Source: Hofstenia miamia
Taxonomy: Eukaryota > Xenacoelomorpha > Acoela
Direction of reading: 5' to 3'
NCBI GenBank assembly: GCA_004352715.1
Contig: SCFE01000033.1
Coordinates: forward strand, 362,420 to 426,419
Length of the DNA stretch: 64,000 nucleotides
Part shown: piece by piece, positions 44,201 to 55,753 of the stretch
Layout of the letters: every line of letters begins with the position of its first letter
How positions within the stretch are numbered: position 1 is the stretch's first letter
Program-made: the position numbers and the translations under genes
The notes under the pieces: model-generated
The model's input: the letters and a program-made list of their open reading frames with translations, nothing else
Databases searched by the model: none
Told to the model about the DNA's origin: nothing

Positions 44201-46160
44201 TCACTTTACGTTTAATCTAGAGATAAGCATACATGCCATTAAGAATTTTGATGCCTGCTGCAATTCTCGAGGAAAGTTTGCAAAAATCGAATTGGGGTTA
44301 AATGTTAGTAGTAGCAAGTAGCTTATAACGCACTCAGCATAATGCTCTCTGCTAGGAATCAAATCGCCCAATGAATATCGGCTGTCTTGTGAGATCGTAG
44401 AGAAGAGTTTATGGTCAGCCTTGTGGACAAGAATTGCGGTTTTTTGGTATTCATCGATAATTCCACATTTGACAAACATTCTCTGTATCTTGTCAATAGA
44501 ATCATAGCTTTGCAGAATCTCCCGTTATAGAGCTTGATAGCGCATTGTTTTGAGATAGATAAACTGTGCAATTTCTTGATAACGTAGAATATTCTTATCA
44601 ATTTCTTGTAAATTGTGTCTATATGGGCATTGAACGACAACTTTTCGTTAAAAAGATTTATTCTTTCACCTGTTCATTCAATATTGTGTATAACTTCGAC
44701 ATTATACCCAGTAGTATTCGTACGTTTGTTGAACCACGGATGGGAATGCTCAATTCCTGTGATTTCAAGAATCCGTGGAAGATTACTTCCTCAAGCCAAA
44801 CTGATTTTTCTTCCGATTCTTGGTATATGATTCTGAGAAGAAAATGTCATATATAAGCCTTTCGAAATTGCATGCTAGAATCAGTGTAAAGGACATAGAC
44901 TGTAGCTGTTTCAGACTATCTACAGTTTGCTTCCTTAGCAGAGGAGTAATCTTGGATTTCTTAAGCACAGAAGGAAACAATCCAAAACCTGAGACATTGA
45001 TTGTATATATATGATGAAGAGGGGTTGCTATGATGTGAGCATTCTGTGCGAAAACCCAGAAATCTCCATTTATACTCTCTTTGTTAATGATCGATATACA
45101 TGATGTAACGTAAATGAGGTGGATTGTCTGTCAAAGGTTGAATTACTTCTGGCGCTAAGTAATTTCAGTCAGTTAAAATAGTGGCAAGGTGTTTGTTTAT
45201 TTTTTCAGCACAAAAAGGAATCTTGGATACAGCGTTTGTCCTACTTGTCAAATAGTTCATGTAATTCCGCCTGCTTCTTCAGGAGATGGCTCTTGTTTTT
45301 AGACCCGATATTTGATAATCTTTCGTTGGACTTCTTCGGTCAGTTTCTTAATTGCAGGATACTGTTTTCTTCTTTGACAGTGTGCTTTGCGTTTGAGTAC
45401 TGCCTTAATGGAAGGATTGGAAAGTGCATTTTATATAGTGACTGGACTGAATATTTATAAGAACGCAATATAGTTGGGGTAATCAGCGCTTAGTTTCATT
45501 AAAGTTGAAAGCATCAAAAGCAAGATTAAGGGCACGAATGTTGTGCTGACTTTGGTATTGAAATGCTTAGCAAGTATTTCGAGATGATCAGTGTCTACAG
45601 AAGGCAAAAGAACTTGTGCTGACATAAGGAACCGGTGCATTATTGAAAACGTAATCAAGCTAGGGATTCTTGTGTATTTTGCCGTTGCCCCGAAAATTTC
45701 ACATCCAGGTTGAAATCCTTTCTGTAATACCACCACCGAGGTTTTTGTTACAATTTTAGTTTGTTCGATCATGACGATTTGAAACCAGGAATATCAATGG
45801 AAGAGTCTTCCACATCCGGATTGAACCAGGATTCGACCACGGAACAAATATCAACATTGTTACTATGAACATCAGCTGAAGGATAAAAACAGGCGTTTTC
45901 CTTTTGAAGTGAACGAACGTTCAGGAATAAGATAGGAGGAGGGTACGTCAAAAAGGTTCTGCGATCTGCCATTTATGATATAACTGAATTTCCAGCTGGA
46001 AGTTCTGAGGTTATTTCTCTCTGTGCCATCATTAATGTATATTTTTAGTAATGTGAGGCATTTTTCTTTCTCGACTTCAATGCTGAACAGATCGTTGCTG
46101 ATGTAAACCTTATGTTGGTATTCCTCCAGTTTGCCAAGTGATGTGAAAATCGCCCTTTTC
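44201..46160 (-). pseudogene. Decayed non-LTR retrotransposon with ORF1 and ORF2 pieces
   Basis: Minus-strand fragments appear in the right order but in different frames. They are an ORF1 C-terminus near 46162-45970 (KVYISNDLF...YIINGR), endonuclease start at about 45940-45780 (LFLNVRSL, CSVVESWF), an RT region near 44980-44800 (VFPSVLKKSKITPL, aligned with VFPQCWKISKIIPI of the intact LINE), and thumb/C-terminal pieces at 44640-44201 (CGIIDEYQ, HKLFSTISQ, aligned with LGIIDEF and HQLFNRISR). Many frameshifts and stops show it is dead. It is related to, but clearly diverged from, the copy at 28150-31003. The ORF1/ORF2 junction here is not a same-frame TGA. Some flanking sequence up to about 46630 may also belong to it. 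Confidence 0.75.
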
Positions 46161-46639
46161 ATTCAGACGCTGTCCACTGTCGACTATCATCATTCTGCAT
46201 TTCTTTTCATTGAACCCGCCAAGCGAATATCTAAAACAGATCCTTTCATTTGTAGATATTGGAAAACTACTTTGACTTTAGTTCAATCATTAATTAAACG
46301 AGAGCCCAGATTTTTATTTTTAATCCTCGATTCGAATTGTTTTCGTTCGCTAGGCGAAAGGCTTTTTGTGCAATTGCATTTTTCTTGCCTCCAGTAAGCC
46401 TAGGTTGAGCTCCTGCAGTCGAATATTTTGGCGTTGCGTTATCGATTGCATTGGTGACAGTTTCGACTATCTCTTGCCACAGCTATTTGGAGTCGATATC
46501 AGACAATACTGCGTTTCTTGGAGCATCCAGGCAAGAATCACAAACGAATAGAAGACTTTTGGAAGCACTGACATACTTGATATCTCACAGCATATCCACT
46601 TATTTTCCGATTCGGATGTTTTGCTATTATACATGAAAG

Positions 46640-47018
46640 AATGTGGGAAAGTACATGCAACAAATTAACAAACTTCAATTAATGCTTAGAATAAAAACTC
46701 TAAAAGCTAAAAAAAAACTAGAACAAACACATCAATACGTACTTACTTTCTAATATATTCGATAATTCATACATACACTCTAGTAAATTAAATAATTAAT
46801 AAAAGCATCTATTATCGCATGTACACGACCAGTTCTTCAGTGTTTGCCTCTGAAATTAAACTATTGAACATTTTAGGACTAAAAAATTGTCCTATTAGTA
46901 TTAATTAATTAGAAAAGTATATTAATAATCTTTTAAATTTATAAAAATTAAATTTTTGTACTGTTTTTAAATCCTAGGTAATAAAATTATTTTAATGTAC
47001 GACTAAATCCAAATATAC
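46640..47018. other. Upstream region of CCDC39
   Basis: Strongly AT-rich. An AG acceptor (AAATATACAG, AG at 47019-47020) ends it, 33 nt before the CCDC39 ATG. No promoter motif can be called with confidence. Confidence 0.5.
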
Positions 47019-47053
47019 AGTTGCCTAGATATTGTAACAGGACAACAATTACA

Positions 47054-49819
47054 ATGTCGGCTTTAGATGAAATATTGTCAGATTTGCAGTGGGATGAAGG
47101 CATATCCTTACCAATAGCAAATGACAATAACAAGTTACTTTCGGAAAAGCTTCAATCCAAGAAATCGAAGATCTCAAACTTAAGCCATGAAGTTGAAGAA
47201 TTAAATGATCGAATTACTGCCATTTCAGAACACATGAAAAATGTGTCTCAAGAATTACAACATTCACAAAAATTGTTAGTAGCAAGGGGTAGTGAAAAGG
47301 AATCAGAGTCACACATGCTAATTATCTCCAATCGAGAGCAAGGTCGATTACGCGCAGAAATTGTTAGATTGCAAAATATTTTGGCTGAAGTAAAAGATAG
47401 AAGAAATACTTTAGAAAATAATATTTTTCGCAAAAATCAAATAATTGAAGGCATGATTAGTCAATTTGATCATGATAGGAATGCCCTTGAGGTATGGTTA
47501 AATGAATCAAAAGAAAAAGATGAGGATTATATGACTCTTCAAAAATATACCCGACATGATGATCTTAAAATTAAGGAATTGGATTTGAAGATTCAAGCTT
47601 TAACAGAAGAAGATCGAAGGAAAAAGAAACAACTTGATTCCTTAGTTACAGAGACATTAACATTGCAACTGGCTTTAGATAAAGCTGCTGAAGAATTTAG
47701 ATCAGCACATATTCAGAGACAAGAGCTGATTTCACAGTGGGAAAAGTCTATTGATGCAATGAAAATAAGAGATAAAGAAATAAACGAATTATCCATTTAT
47801 TTAGCTGAAGTTAAAAATTCCTTGTTTGATACGGAAAAATCCTTAGTAGAAGAAAAAGAATTTTATAATCAAGCTACTCATAATAATGATGAAAAGGAAA
47901 AAGACATTGAACAAAAAGACAGAATCTTATCTCGTCTGAAAACTAAATTTGTATCCATCGACTCTACTAAAAAACAGTTCAAAGATGAACTTGAGGCGCT
48001 TAAGAATACTGTTGAAAAATCGGGTCTAGATCTTGAATTAGCAAGAATAGAAGTTGGCAAAGTCAAACAAGATATTGATGTTATACAAAATAGATTAGAA
48101 TCGTGTAAGCTTAACAATAATTCTTTAAAGGACAAGCTAAAAGAGGTAAGCATTGGTGAAATGACTGCTGATGAGAAAGCAAAATTAATGGATGAAATTT
48201 TAGAAGATGAGGAAAAAAGAATTGCAATGATATCAAAATCATTAGATCAATTGCACTCAATTTTGTATAAAAAGCAACAACATCTATATACAGCCACCAA
48301 CAAGCTGAAGCATCTTGAAGCTCAAAAAATTGGCAATATATCTGCAGACAAAAACTTACAATCGCAAATTATTGGATTTGATGCTGCTTTATTAAAACAA
48401 CAAGAACTCATTTATAGTCAGGATTACAACATTCAAATGCTTGAAAAGCGCATTTGGCATATGCAGACAACCAGCAAAGCTAATACAGAAGAACAAGAGC
48501 AACTGAATAAAACAGTAAAAGAACTAAATGAAGCCTTGAAAAATCTACAAAAGAAGCATAGTTTGCTCACATTACAACTAAAACGATTAGTAGATGATGA
48601 CAGGAAACTCAAGAAAATGTATAAATTGAAGGAAAGAGAGCGTCAAGATTTGACTGAAAAAATTGATGAATTGCATATGTACAATGAGTGTGCCTTTGCT
48701 GACTTAGATAAACTAAAAAAACACAAATATCAATTAGTTGTAACAGAAAACCTTGTAAATTTAGAATTGAAAAGAATTCGGGCTAATATTAACAGCAAAT
48801 CAGAAGAAATAATTGATTTAGAAAAAAAGAAATTATGGATACAAACAGCTACTAAGGAGAGACGAGAAGAGATTCGAGTCCATCAGGAAATGTTAAAAAC
48901 TCAAATTAAATTACTAAGTGATGAAAAAAATACAATATCATCTGAATTACAGGAAAGAATATCAAAAATTGAGAAATTGAGAAATCGTTATGAAATAACA
49001 AGATTTAGTATGTCTAGCTCTGATAATGAAGAAGCACAATCAGCATCATTTTATATTTTGAAAGCTTTGCAAGAAAAAGAGGAACTTCAAAGATTTGGAG
49101 ATGAATTAGACGCCAAAATTCGTAAGTCTGAAAAGGAAATTAAAGCATTGGAAAATACTTTAACTTTAATGAATGGTCGTAATGAAACATGCCGAAAAAG
49201 TTTCACTAATGTCCCTGATACTAGTGAAGAAATTGAACAAAGAGATATTTTACTTCAACGCCTCAAAGCTGTAAATGATAAACAAAAATACAAAAGAAGA
49301 CAATTATCAGAATTAAGTGGGGATTTATTTGAAATGAAAAATACTGGACAGTATCTCATTGATAATTCAATTAAGTCACAAGCCCTTACAAATGAGTATT
49401 CTATTAATCTAAAACAACTTTCAAAAGAAATTGAACTTCTTGATCAAAAATTGGGTAGAGCTCAAAATGAAGTTAAGAGGTTTTCTGACAATCTGAGGAC
49501 AGATAAAAAATCTTCAAGTGAAACACTTGAAGAGCGTGATTTCAAATTGCGTGATTTACGAGATTTTAACAGATCTGTGATCAAGGATTGCCTAGAAATC
49601 TCGAAGACTGTTTCTGGAGCAAGACAACCAATGACAATGCTTTTTAATCAAGTTGGAATTGATATTTCAATGTCCATTTCAATGAGTAGTCGGGGTTCAG
49701 TATCTAGATTGTCCACAGCTAGTAGTCGCCATAGCAGTGGCCATAATTCTATTGTTCCAAAGTCTGTTCCTCTAGATGTAAGTCTTCCAAAAAATGCGTC
49801 CTTTGCTAGACATAAGTAG
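47054..49819 (+). CDS. CCDC39: CCDC39, axonemal 96-nm ruler coiled-coil protein (921 aa), intronless
   Basis: CCDC39 pairs with CCDC40 to form the molecular ruler that sets the 96-nm repeat on doublet microtubules of motile cilia and anchors inner dynein arms and the nexin-DRC. The N-terminus matches the family closely: SDLQWDEG then LPIANDNNKLL, EHMKNVSQEL, SREQGRL-type residues, LEVWLNES, LQKYTRHDD and LDKAAEEF-x3-H-x2-RQELI. Nearly all of residues 20-860 is coiled coil; the last ~60 residues are Ser-rich and basic. The length is close to the vertebrate protein (~940 aa). I use ATG 47054 (MSALDE); the frame is open to 47021 but has no earlier ATG. The gene has no intron, unlike vertebrate CCDC39, but no poly(A) tract or target duplication proves a retrocopy. 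An ATTAAA lies ~45 nt after the stop. Confidence 0.96.
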   Translation: MSALDEILSDLQWDEGISLPIANDNNKLLSEKLQSKKSKISNLSHEVEELNDRITAISEHMKNVSQELQHSQKLLVARGSEKESESHMLIISNREQGRLRAEIVRLQNILAEVKDRRNTLENNIFRKNQIIEGMISQFDHDRNALEVWLNESKEKDEDYMTLQKYTRHDDLKIKELDLKIQALTEEDRRKKKQLDSLVTETLTLQLALDKAAEEFRSAHIQRQELISQWEKSIDAMKIRDKEINELSIYLAEVKNSLFDTEKSLVEEKEFYNQATHNNDEKEKDIEQKDRILSRLKTKFVSIDSTKKQFKDELEALKNTVEKSGLDLELARIEVGKVKQDIDVIQNRLESCKLNNNSLKDKLKEVSIGEMTADEKAKLMDEILEDEEKRIAMISKSLDQLHSILYKKQQHLYTATNKLKHLEAQKIGNISADKNLQSQIIGFDAALLKQQELIYSQDYNIQMLEKRIWHMQTTSKANTEEQEQLNKTVKELNEALKNLQKKHSLLTLQLKRLVDDDRKLKKMYKLKERERQDLTEKIDELHMYNECAFADLDKLKKHKYQLVVTENLVNLELKRIRANINSKSEEIIDLEKKKLWIQTATKERREEIRVHQEMLKTQIKLLSDEKNTISSELQERISKIEKLRNRYEITRFSMSSSDNEEAQSASFYILKALQEKEELQRFGDELDAKIRKSEKEIKALENTLTLMNGRNETCRKSFTNVPDTSEEIEQRDILLQRLKAVNDKQKYKRRQLSELSGDLFEMKNTGQYLIDNSIKSQALTNEYSINLKQLSKEIELLDQKLGRAQNEVKRFSDNLRTDKKSSSETLEERDFKLRDLRDFNRSVIKDCLEISKTVSGARQPMTMLFNQVGIDISMSISMSSRGSVSRLSTASSRHSSGHNSIVPKSVPLDVSLPKNASFARHK

Positions 49820-50055
49820 TTGTGATTCTATTCTATGTGTTAATTGCAAAGTAAAGTTCATATTAAAATGTTTCATGTGTCACTCGTAGATTTGCTTGGA
49901 TATATTATATAGCATATTTGATATTTATAGATTACAACAGATTTTTCCGTCACAAAAGTCTTTGTGAATCTCAAATGCTTTTTCTGGCATAACATGGAAC
50001 AATCTCTCCAATTTTAATGCTTTTTTTTAAAATTTTTCTTTTTTTTATTATTTTA

Positions 50056-50339
50056 NNNNNNNNNNNNNNNNNNNNNNNNNNNNNNNNNNNNNNNNNNNNN
50101 NNNNNNNNNNNNNNNNNNNNNNNNNNNNNNNNNNNNNNNNNNNNNNNNNNNNNNNNNNNNNNNNNNNNNNNNNNNNNNNNNNNNNNNNNNNNNNNNNNNN
50201 NNNNNNNNNNNNNNNNNNNNNNNNNNNNNNNNNNNNNNNNNNNNNNNNNNNNNNNNNNNNNNNNNNNNNNNNNNNNNNNNNNNNNNNNNNNNNNNNNNNN
50301 NNNNNNNNNNNNNNNNNNNNNNNNNNNNNNNNNNNNNNN
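50056..50339. other. Assembly gap, 284 N
   Basis: The only multi-base gap that is not 1000 N, so it is probably a size estimate. It follows a T-rich low-complexity stretch downstream of CCDC39. Confidence 0.97.
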
Positions 50340-50574
50340 GCAAAATTTCGTTAATCAAATAGGGTATAATCTGAATATAACACGTATGTAAATATAAAGG
50401 GACGCTATCATCTCTAGTAGTATTGTAGTCGCAATATTAACACGCTAAATTAATTATCATTTTTTATTGGGTGTGGGACGGGTTGATTGTGACTCACATC
50501 GGTGGGTCAACAAATTTCTCATTTGTGGGGTAGAGTGGAAAGTCGCACAATATCCAAAAATTATGTGTTTGTCC

Positions 50575-50915
50575 CAGACTTGTCAATGAGCCGACATTTC
50601 CAAGCTAGGCTCGTTTAAATTTTGTGTAAATTCAGCTCGGCTTGCCACATAAAATCTTTGAATAAGGCTCGTTTTAGCTCGGTATTTTTTTAAAAATATT
50701 GTGCTCCAAGAATTTTTTACATAGCTCTTCCTATTATTTAATAAACATTTCTTAAATAAGATTATAGGAAAGGCATACTGACTGCAAAAAATAAGAATAA
50801 TCTCCAAAATTAAATTAACAAGCAGAACTATAAACTTGCTTTGCCTAATATAGGCTCGTTTTGGGCTCGTTGTATATCAAATAATGTGCTCAAGCTTGGC
50901 TCGTTGACAAGTCTG
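50575..50915. mobile_element. Non-autonomous hAT element with perfect 8-bp target duplication
   Basis: Terminal inverted repeats CAGACTTGTCAATGAGCC (50575-50592) and GGCTCGTTGACAAGTCTG (50898-50915) differ by one base. The element is flanked by an exact 8-bp direct repeat GTTTGTCC (50567-50574 and 50916-50923). An 8-bp duplication with a CAG start is the hAT signature. The interior carries several GGCTCGTT-like subterminal motifs and no transposase. Confidence 0.93.
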
Positions 50916-51789
50916 GTTTGTCCACACTTGCTCAAGCTGAGTCCAAACAAACTTTGCACCCATATTTCAAGAAACCAGTGATTTTCCAAAGCACAAGGTA
51001 TTGACTTAGTTTCAGAAAGCCTTCAAATATGTATCTGCTTTCTCAATATGCGTTAACTAAATATGAGAGAGAATTTCAATGCGAATTACATAGCTTCATT
51101 TCATTTAACCAAAAATATGCACTGTATTTGTCTTTTCTAGAGAACTTTTGGACACGATGTATTGATTCGAATATGAAAGGTATATGTTATCCTTATATTA
51201 ACTCAAATATTTTTTATTGAATTACTAAAATTTCAATTACTCTTTGAAACGCTTCTCTAATTAAATCACAACTCGCTTAGATTCCAGCTATGCATTTCAT
51301 TTTCCAGCACAAAAACACACTATTTTGGGTAAATTTATATTTGTGTGTTATATAATATAACATATATATAATCTAAGATTTTTAAATGCCCTGATAACCA
51401 GTGATATGATTCAGAGGGTTCGCGCAAACCAGTTCTTGGAATATCAGGATAATCAGCGAACCCGTTCTTGCTGTTTTGACAGACATTAGACCTTTGCTTC
51501 TCAACAGCCTGTCTGCCAAAAATATTCCAGCTTACGCCTCAACTGCAGAATTTCGGAGCTCATCGGTTATTACGGTAAAAAGCATAAAATTCAAAGCTGG
51601 TTGAAAACTACATGTTCAGTAATTTGTAAGATTGTGACGTAAAACAAAGTCCGAATTTGTACAGAAGTGTGGTGCGCAGAACAAATCATTTAAGACACTA
51701 AATACTGCGTGAATGTATAATGAGTATGTTGCTCCACATACAAAAGTTGAGAATGGAACATTATATAATATGTATGCATGAGGGCTTTT

Positions 51790-51990
51790 GTGGGAAGAAT
51801 ATTTTTTAACTTGAAGAGGATTCTAACTAAAAAAGTTTCATGTGACTTTCAAATACCGATTGGTTGTCTATAACGATTGCAAGATATTTTGTTTTCTCAA
51901 CGTTATTTCTTATCGTGTTGTTGTATCTTATATTAATATGATCAACTGTTTTTTCAATTTAGTAGAGATGATGAGATAATTAGTTTTAGA
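51790..51990 (-). pseudogene. Decayed non-LTR RT fragment
   Basis: On the minus strand, about 51965-51835 reads through TVDHINIRYN, then VEKTKYLAIVIDN and FESHMKLF before a stop. This corresponds to the KYLGVxID...HI region downstream of the RT catalytic core in LINEs. No more of the element is intact. Confidence 0.55.
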
Positions 51991-51999
51991 AGGAAATGA

Positions 52000-53156
52000 A
52001 CGAACCTGTTGTTAGTAGGTACGATACAAAAGAGGAACTGTTCTTAAAATTTTGAATCCCATCACTGCTGACAACTCCAAATTTAGTCAATTTCAAAATT
52101 GTTTACTCGTGCACAATAATAGCCTCATATATAAGTCAAGCTGCCTCAGAAAAAGTGCACAAAATTTATCGCCATTACGATCCGCTTAATCAAACTCCAG
52201 TAAAAATGGTCAAATATTTCAATAATTTCTCTGAGTTTCTTTTACTTTTGATAATGTTTTTGGCAAGTATAATTCGTTGTCAGAGTGCTGACACTTGGTC
52301 TTGGTATATACATAGACTTCTAAAACACTAACTGAACGCCACACTGAAAATCACGTTTTAAACCGCATTATTATATTGTACTTCGTTTACCACCGAAAAC
52401 TCCAGAAAAAAAATGTATCATAGTTATTATTTTTCTCATTTCAAGAAGTTAAAGTCCATGCAACAGAAGCGTACACAGAAATATTTTTCTTATTTTAGAG
52501 ATGCACGGTTCCGTCCTTATTCGCTCCTGGTTTTGGGAGAAGATTAAAAGACTTCTTGCACTAGTCTCGGGTTGTCTTGAATAAGATTTTACACAATGAT
52601 CTTTTTGCCCAGAGTTGAGGACGATCAGAAGACATCCTGAGATAGGCTATTGAGAGACAAAATGAACACGTAATTTGTTCATGTCAAAATTTATTATATT
52701 CCATAAATATTTTGATATTAAATTTTTATTAATTATCTCTTGTAATAACGGCTTGCTAAAGTGACAGAATCAGCAAGATCCGACCCGAAACAAAAAACAA
52801 CCTACACGAATCTAACGTGAAATCGGGTTCTGGTTGGATTTGCAAAATCTGGTTTAATGGATAAATAAAATAATACTAAGCATATTATTCAAACTAAACC
52901 CTATAGTTGGTGATTTACCACCAGTGGATAATGACATACATACTAGTGCACCCAAATTCAGTGAACTACAAGTAGTATGACAATATTTTTTCTGAATTCA
53001 GTTAATGCATTACAATAAAAATCTTAATTCTAAGAAATATCATGTGCTGAGGGAAAACAATCATTTCAATGTTTATGTAAAATGACAGTTCGCCTAAAAT
53101 TCTAGTAAATTCTTTCATGTTCGAGATTCATCCATGTTCTTTGGGGAGTCACTATA
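52000..53156. other. Intergenic, no gene recognised
   Basis: AT-rich spacer that should include the 3'UTR of the glycosyltransferase-like gene at its right end. A GC-richer patch near 52775-52855 looks repeat-derived. No structure is clear. Confidence 0.5.
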
Positions 53157-54263
53157 CTATAGTTCTTTGCATGCTGCTCTCATTCGTTCAAGAACTATAG
53201 GATCCAGATTTTGAATGTAGTTTTTTGAACTTATGTAGTAATTTTCAGCTAGAGTTATATTACTCTGCCAAATAGTGTTACAGTACACATATCGAAGTAT
53301 ATCCAATTTATGTTTTAGATCAGAGCCGCTACAGTTAATTGCATACGTTAAGCAGCAACCACTGGGGAAGTTATATTTCTCTTTTGCATAAGTATAATGA
53401 ATGGCAACACTGATTTTATAAGATTTTTGGCTTGAATTTAAAACAAGCTCATACTTTTCAGGCTCTATTTTAAATAGGCATGAGTATATAATGTTAAACT
53501 GAGAATACGGAACAACAGCAAACTGTGTAAATGCCTGTTCAAATGAATCAACGTTCCATAGCTCTTTAAGATAGTTTCTGACTTTAGCAATGGATTTCTT
53601 GTAGAAAAAGTATGGAAAGACCTCTGTATGCATGGCGTCAAATGTAGGTTTATCTCTTATTGCTATTCTATCATTGTAAAAATAATCATTAAACGCAGCG
53701 GCAACCTTTATCTGCTTCAAAGAATTACAAATTACTTCGTCTGTTAGGTATGCGAAAAAAGCTGTATCAGCATCCACAACCCCAATGATGTCCACGTCAT
53801 TATCCACGTATTTATCAACATAAAATGTGGAATATTGTTGTCTATGATAACCAGGTCTGTCTCTTCTATTCTTACTGATGATATTACCAGGAAGCTTAAA
53901 GTTTTTGGGTAGTATTTCAAAAATAACTTTGATTCCCAAGTAACTATATTTCTCTTTTAACCGTTCCCCAACAATTTTATCTTTAGATGAGTCAGCATCA
54001 AAGATCAGAGTTAGAGGATACATTTTTGAATTAACAAACATTCGATATGATTTAATAAGATAGTTTTCCAGTTTATATTCATCTTTGTGAAAAGATCAAC
54101 AAATAAGGCTCACTTTCAGTTCTTGACTTGTTGTGTTTTTAAGATAAAGGACCTTTTTAACATGTGCTATTATGTTCAATAAAATGGAGAATATAATGAA
54201 AGAAAGTAAGATCCATCCAATAACTCCTTTGCGAGAGAATTTATATTCATTGGATATTCTCAT
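53157..54263 (-). CDS. Membrane-anchored glycosyltransferase-like protein with one in-frame TGA
   Basis: The frame from ATG 54263 to TAG 53159..53157 has 368 codons interrupted only by TGA at codon 56 (54098..54096). Residues 1-12 are polar and basic, and 13-33 form one hydrophobic segment, giving a type II signal anchor typical of Golgi enzymes. After the TGA the reading continues directly into a SFHKDEYKLENYL block, then LIFDADSS, GYHRQQY (HRQQ 140-143), VVDADTAF (D-A-D at 164-166, a likely metal-binding DxD) and YSQFNI. The RQQ plus DxD plus YSQFN order resembles uncharacterised animal GT-A-like proteins (DUF6492-like). Substrate and reaction are unknown. Either this is a pseudogene with one lesion, a sequencing error, or the TGA is recoded. 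An acceptor (AATTTATAG) lies 20 nt upstream of the ATG. Confidence 0.65.
54096..54098 (-). other. In-frame TGA codon 56 of the glycosyltransferase-like gene
   Basis: The codon lies between a Cys codon and a Ser codon at the first beta-strand of the predicted catalytic domain. The base after the stop is T. A splice around it is unlikely: the only local GT...AG pair would give a 31-nt intron. Confidence 0.85.
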
Positions 54264-54283
54264 GTAAAAGTTCAGTGAACTTA

Positions 54284-55611
54284 CTATAAATTAACCTCAA
54301 TTCTGAAAGATAAGAATAGCATAAATTGTCCAATTTCATATTAATGGGATAAATTCTGACATTTAGAACTAGATTAGTTCAATTCTTGCTTGACAATCTA
54401 TTAAATGTGAAACATAAAATTCTTTTGAACGCCGCTAGGGGACAGACAAGTGCAATTAAATTTAAACTCATTATTAATCAAATCAGTTTTCACTAATTTG
54501 AGGTAGGTTCTACTTTCACCCAAATAGAGTCGAAGGTCACGCTACATTGGAATTTTTAATCAATGTTGTACATTTTGACCCACTTGAGATTTGATCACAG
54601 CTGTTGGTCAGAAATCACTAGTATATTTTATTATTGCGAGAATATCTTATTTATTATAAAAAATATTCTATGTAAGTTTTTTGAGAAATTGTTTCTAACT
54701 TGCCATAAGTAGATACCGTCACTTTTTAGAATAACTAAATACCATCAAGAACTTACTAGTGTATTATTGAATAGTTAGTTTGCTTAGATTGAACGTTTGT
54801 ATTCATTTTATTGGACCATTGTTATGGTTTTACACAGTAACAACATATCAAAGGCTAAGAATTTGTAAGATAAATATTGTCTTAAACACTTTTGGAGAAT
54901 CTTAGATTATTCAATTTTACTGAAAGTAATCACAAGAATATTTTGTTGTAAGTTCTTCGTAGTTATGGAATACTTTTGTTCAAACTTCGCAATGGTTGTA
55001 AATGGATTGTGTTGCGCTGGTTGAGTAATGTCTTATTAATTTTTTTTGGTTGGGCCGAGTCAATCACTAGAAAAAGGGCTGAGACAATGCTTCAAAGTAG
55101 TGTGGGTCATGCATAGTTTACTGAATGACATTATGGATACACGCTTGTAGGAGAATTCTATATGGTTTTCATAATTATTTTAGTCTAAAACATTTACTTT
55201 TCAGTACTAGTAATCCATTTTTATTTCTTAATACATTTTGTGTATGTGTTTCTTTTTAAATGTGCTTATATATATATATATATATATATAACAAACATGA
55301 GGAAAATTGTAGCTGGGTCACATTTGGATCACACTTTAACACATCTTTGGGTTATGCCGAGCGCATTAAAAACTCAAAATTCATTGCTTGGGTAAAAGTT
55401 TATTGGCTCATGTACGCCATGACCTTCGTGCATTTTATTGTTTGCATCAGAAGCATTAGCGACGAGGAAACTTTAATGAAAAGTATTGCTCATGTTGAGT
55501 GCTTGATTTTATGAAACCAAACAAATATGATTACTGATTCAGTGAAAATATATATTTAAAAATATAATTTTTCTACATATATTGAATTTCTTTAAAAAAT
55601 TAGTAAACTAA
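54284..55611. other. Intergenic with a TA microsatellite
   Basis: AT-rich DNA upstream of the glycosyltransferase-like gene. A TA run lies at 55267-55290. An 84-codon plus frame around it (55260-55514) has no recognisable family, and I do not accept it. Confidence 0.55.
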
Positions 55612-55753
55612 GGCTACGGTTAGTCTGTGTGATTGATAGCAAGAGCCGTTATAAAATCACGTCACATCGCTAATTATCTCCGGTAGTTAAACGTGTGATT
55701 CTACAAATATGTGACAGATCACGCGTGACCAATCACATAGTCTAACACTAGCC
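55612..55753. mobile_element. PIF/Harbinger-type MITE, copy 2
   Basis: 142 bp with ends GGCTACGGTTAGTCTGTGTG and CACATAGTCTAACACTAGCC, flanked by TAA on both sides (55609-55611 and 55754-55756). It is clearly the same family as 26956-27095, with more mismatches between its own arms. Confidence 0.85.

Noticed and set aside
44201-46636. Several plus-strand ORFs of 60-96 codons
   Set aside because: They are antisense shadows of the decayed minus-strand LINE.
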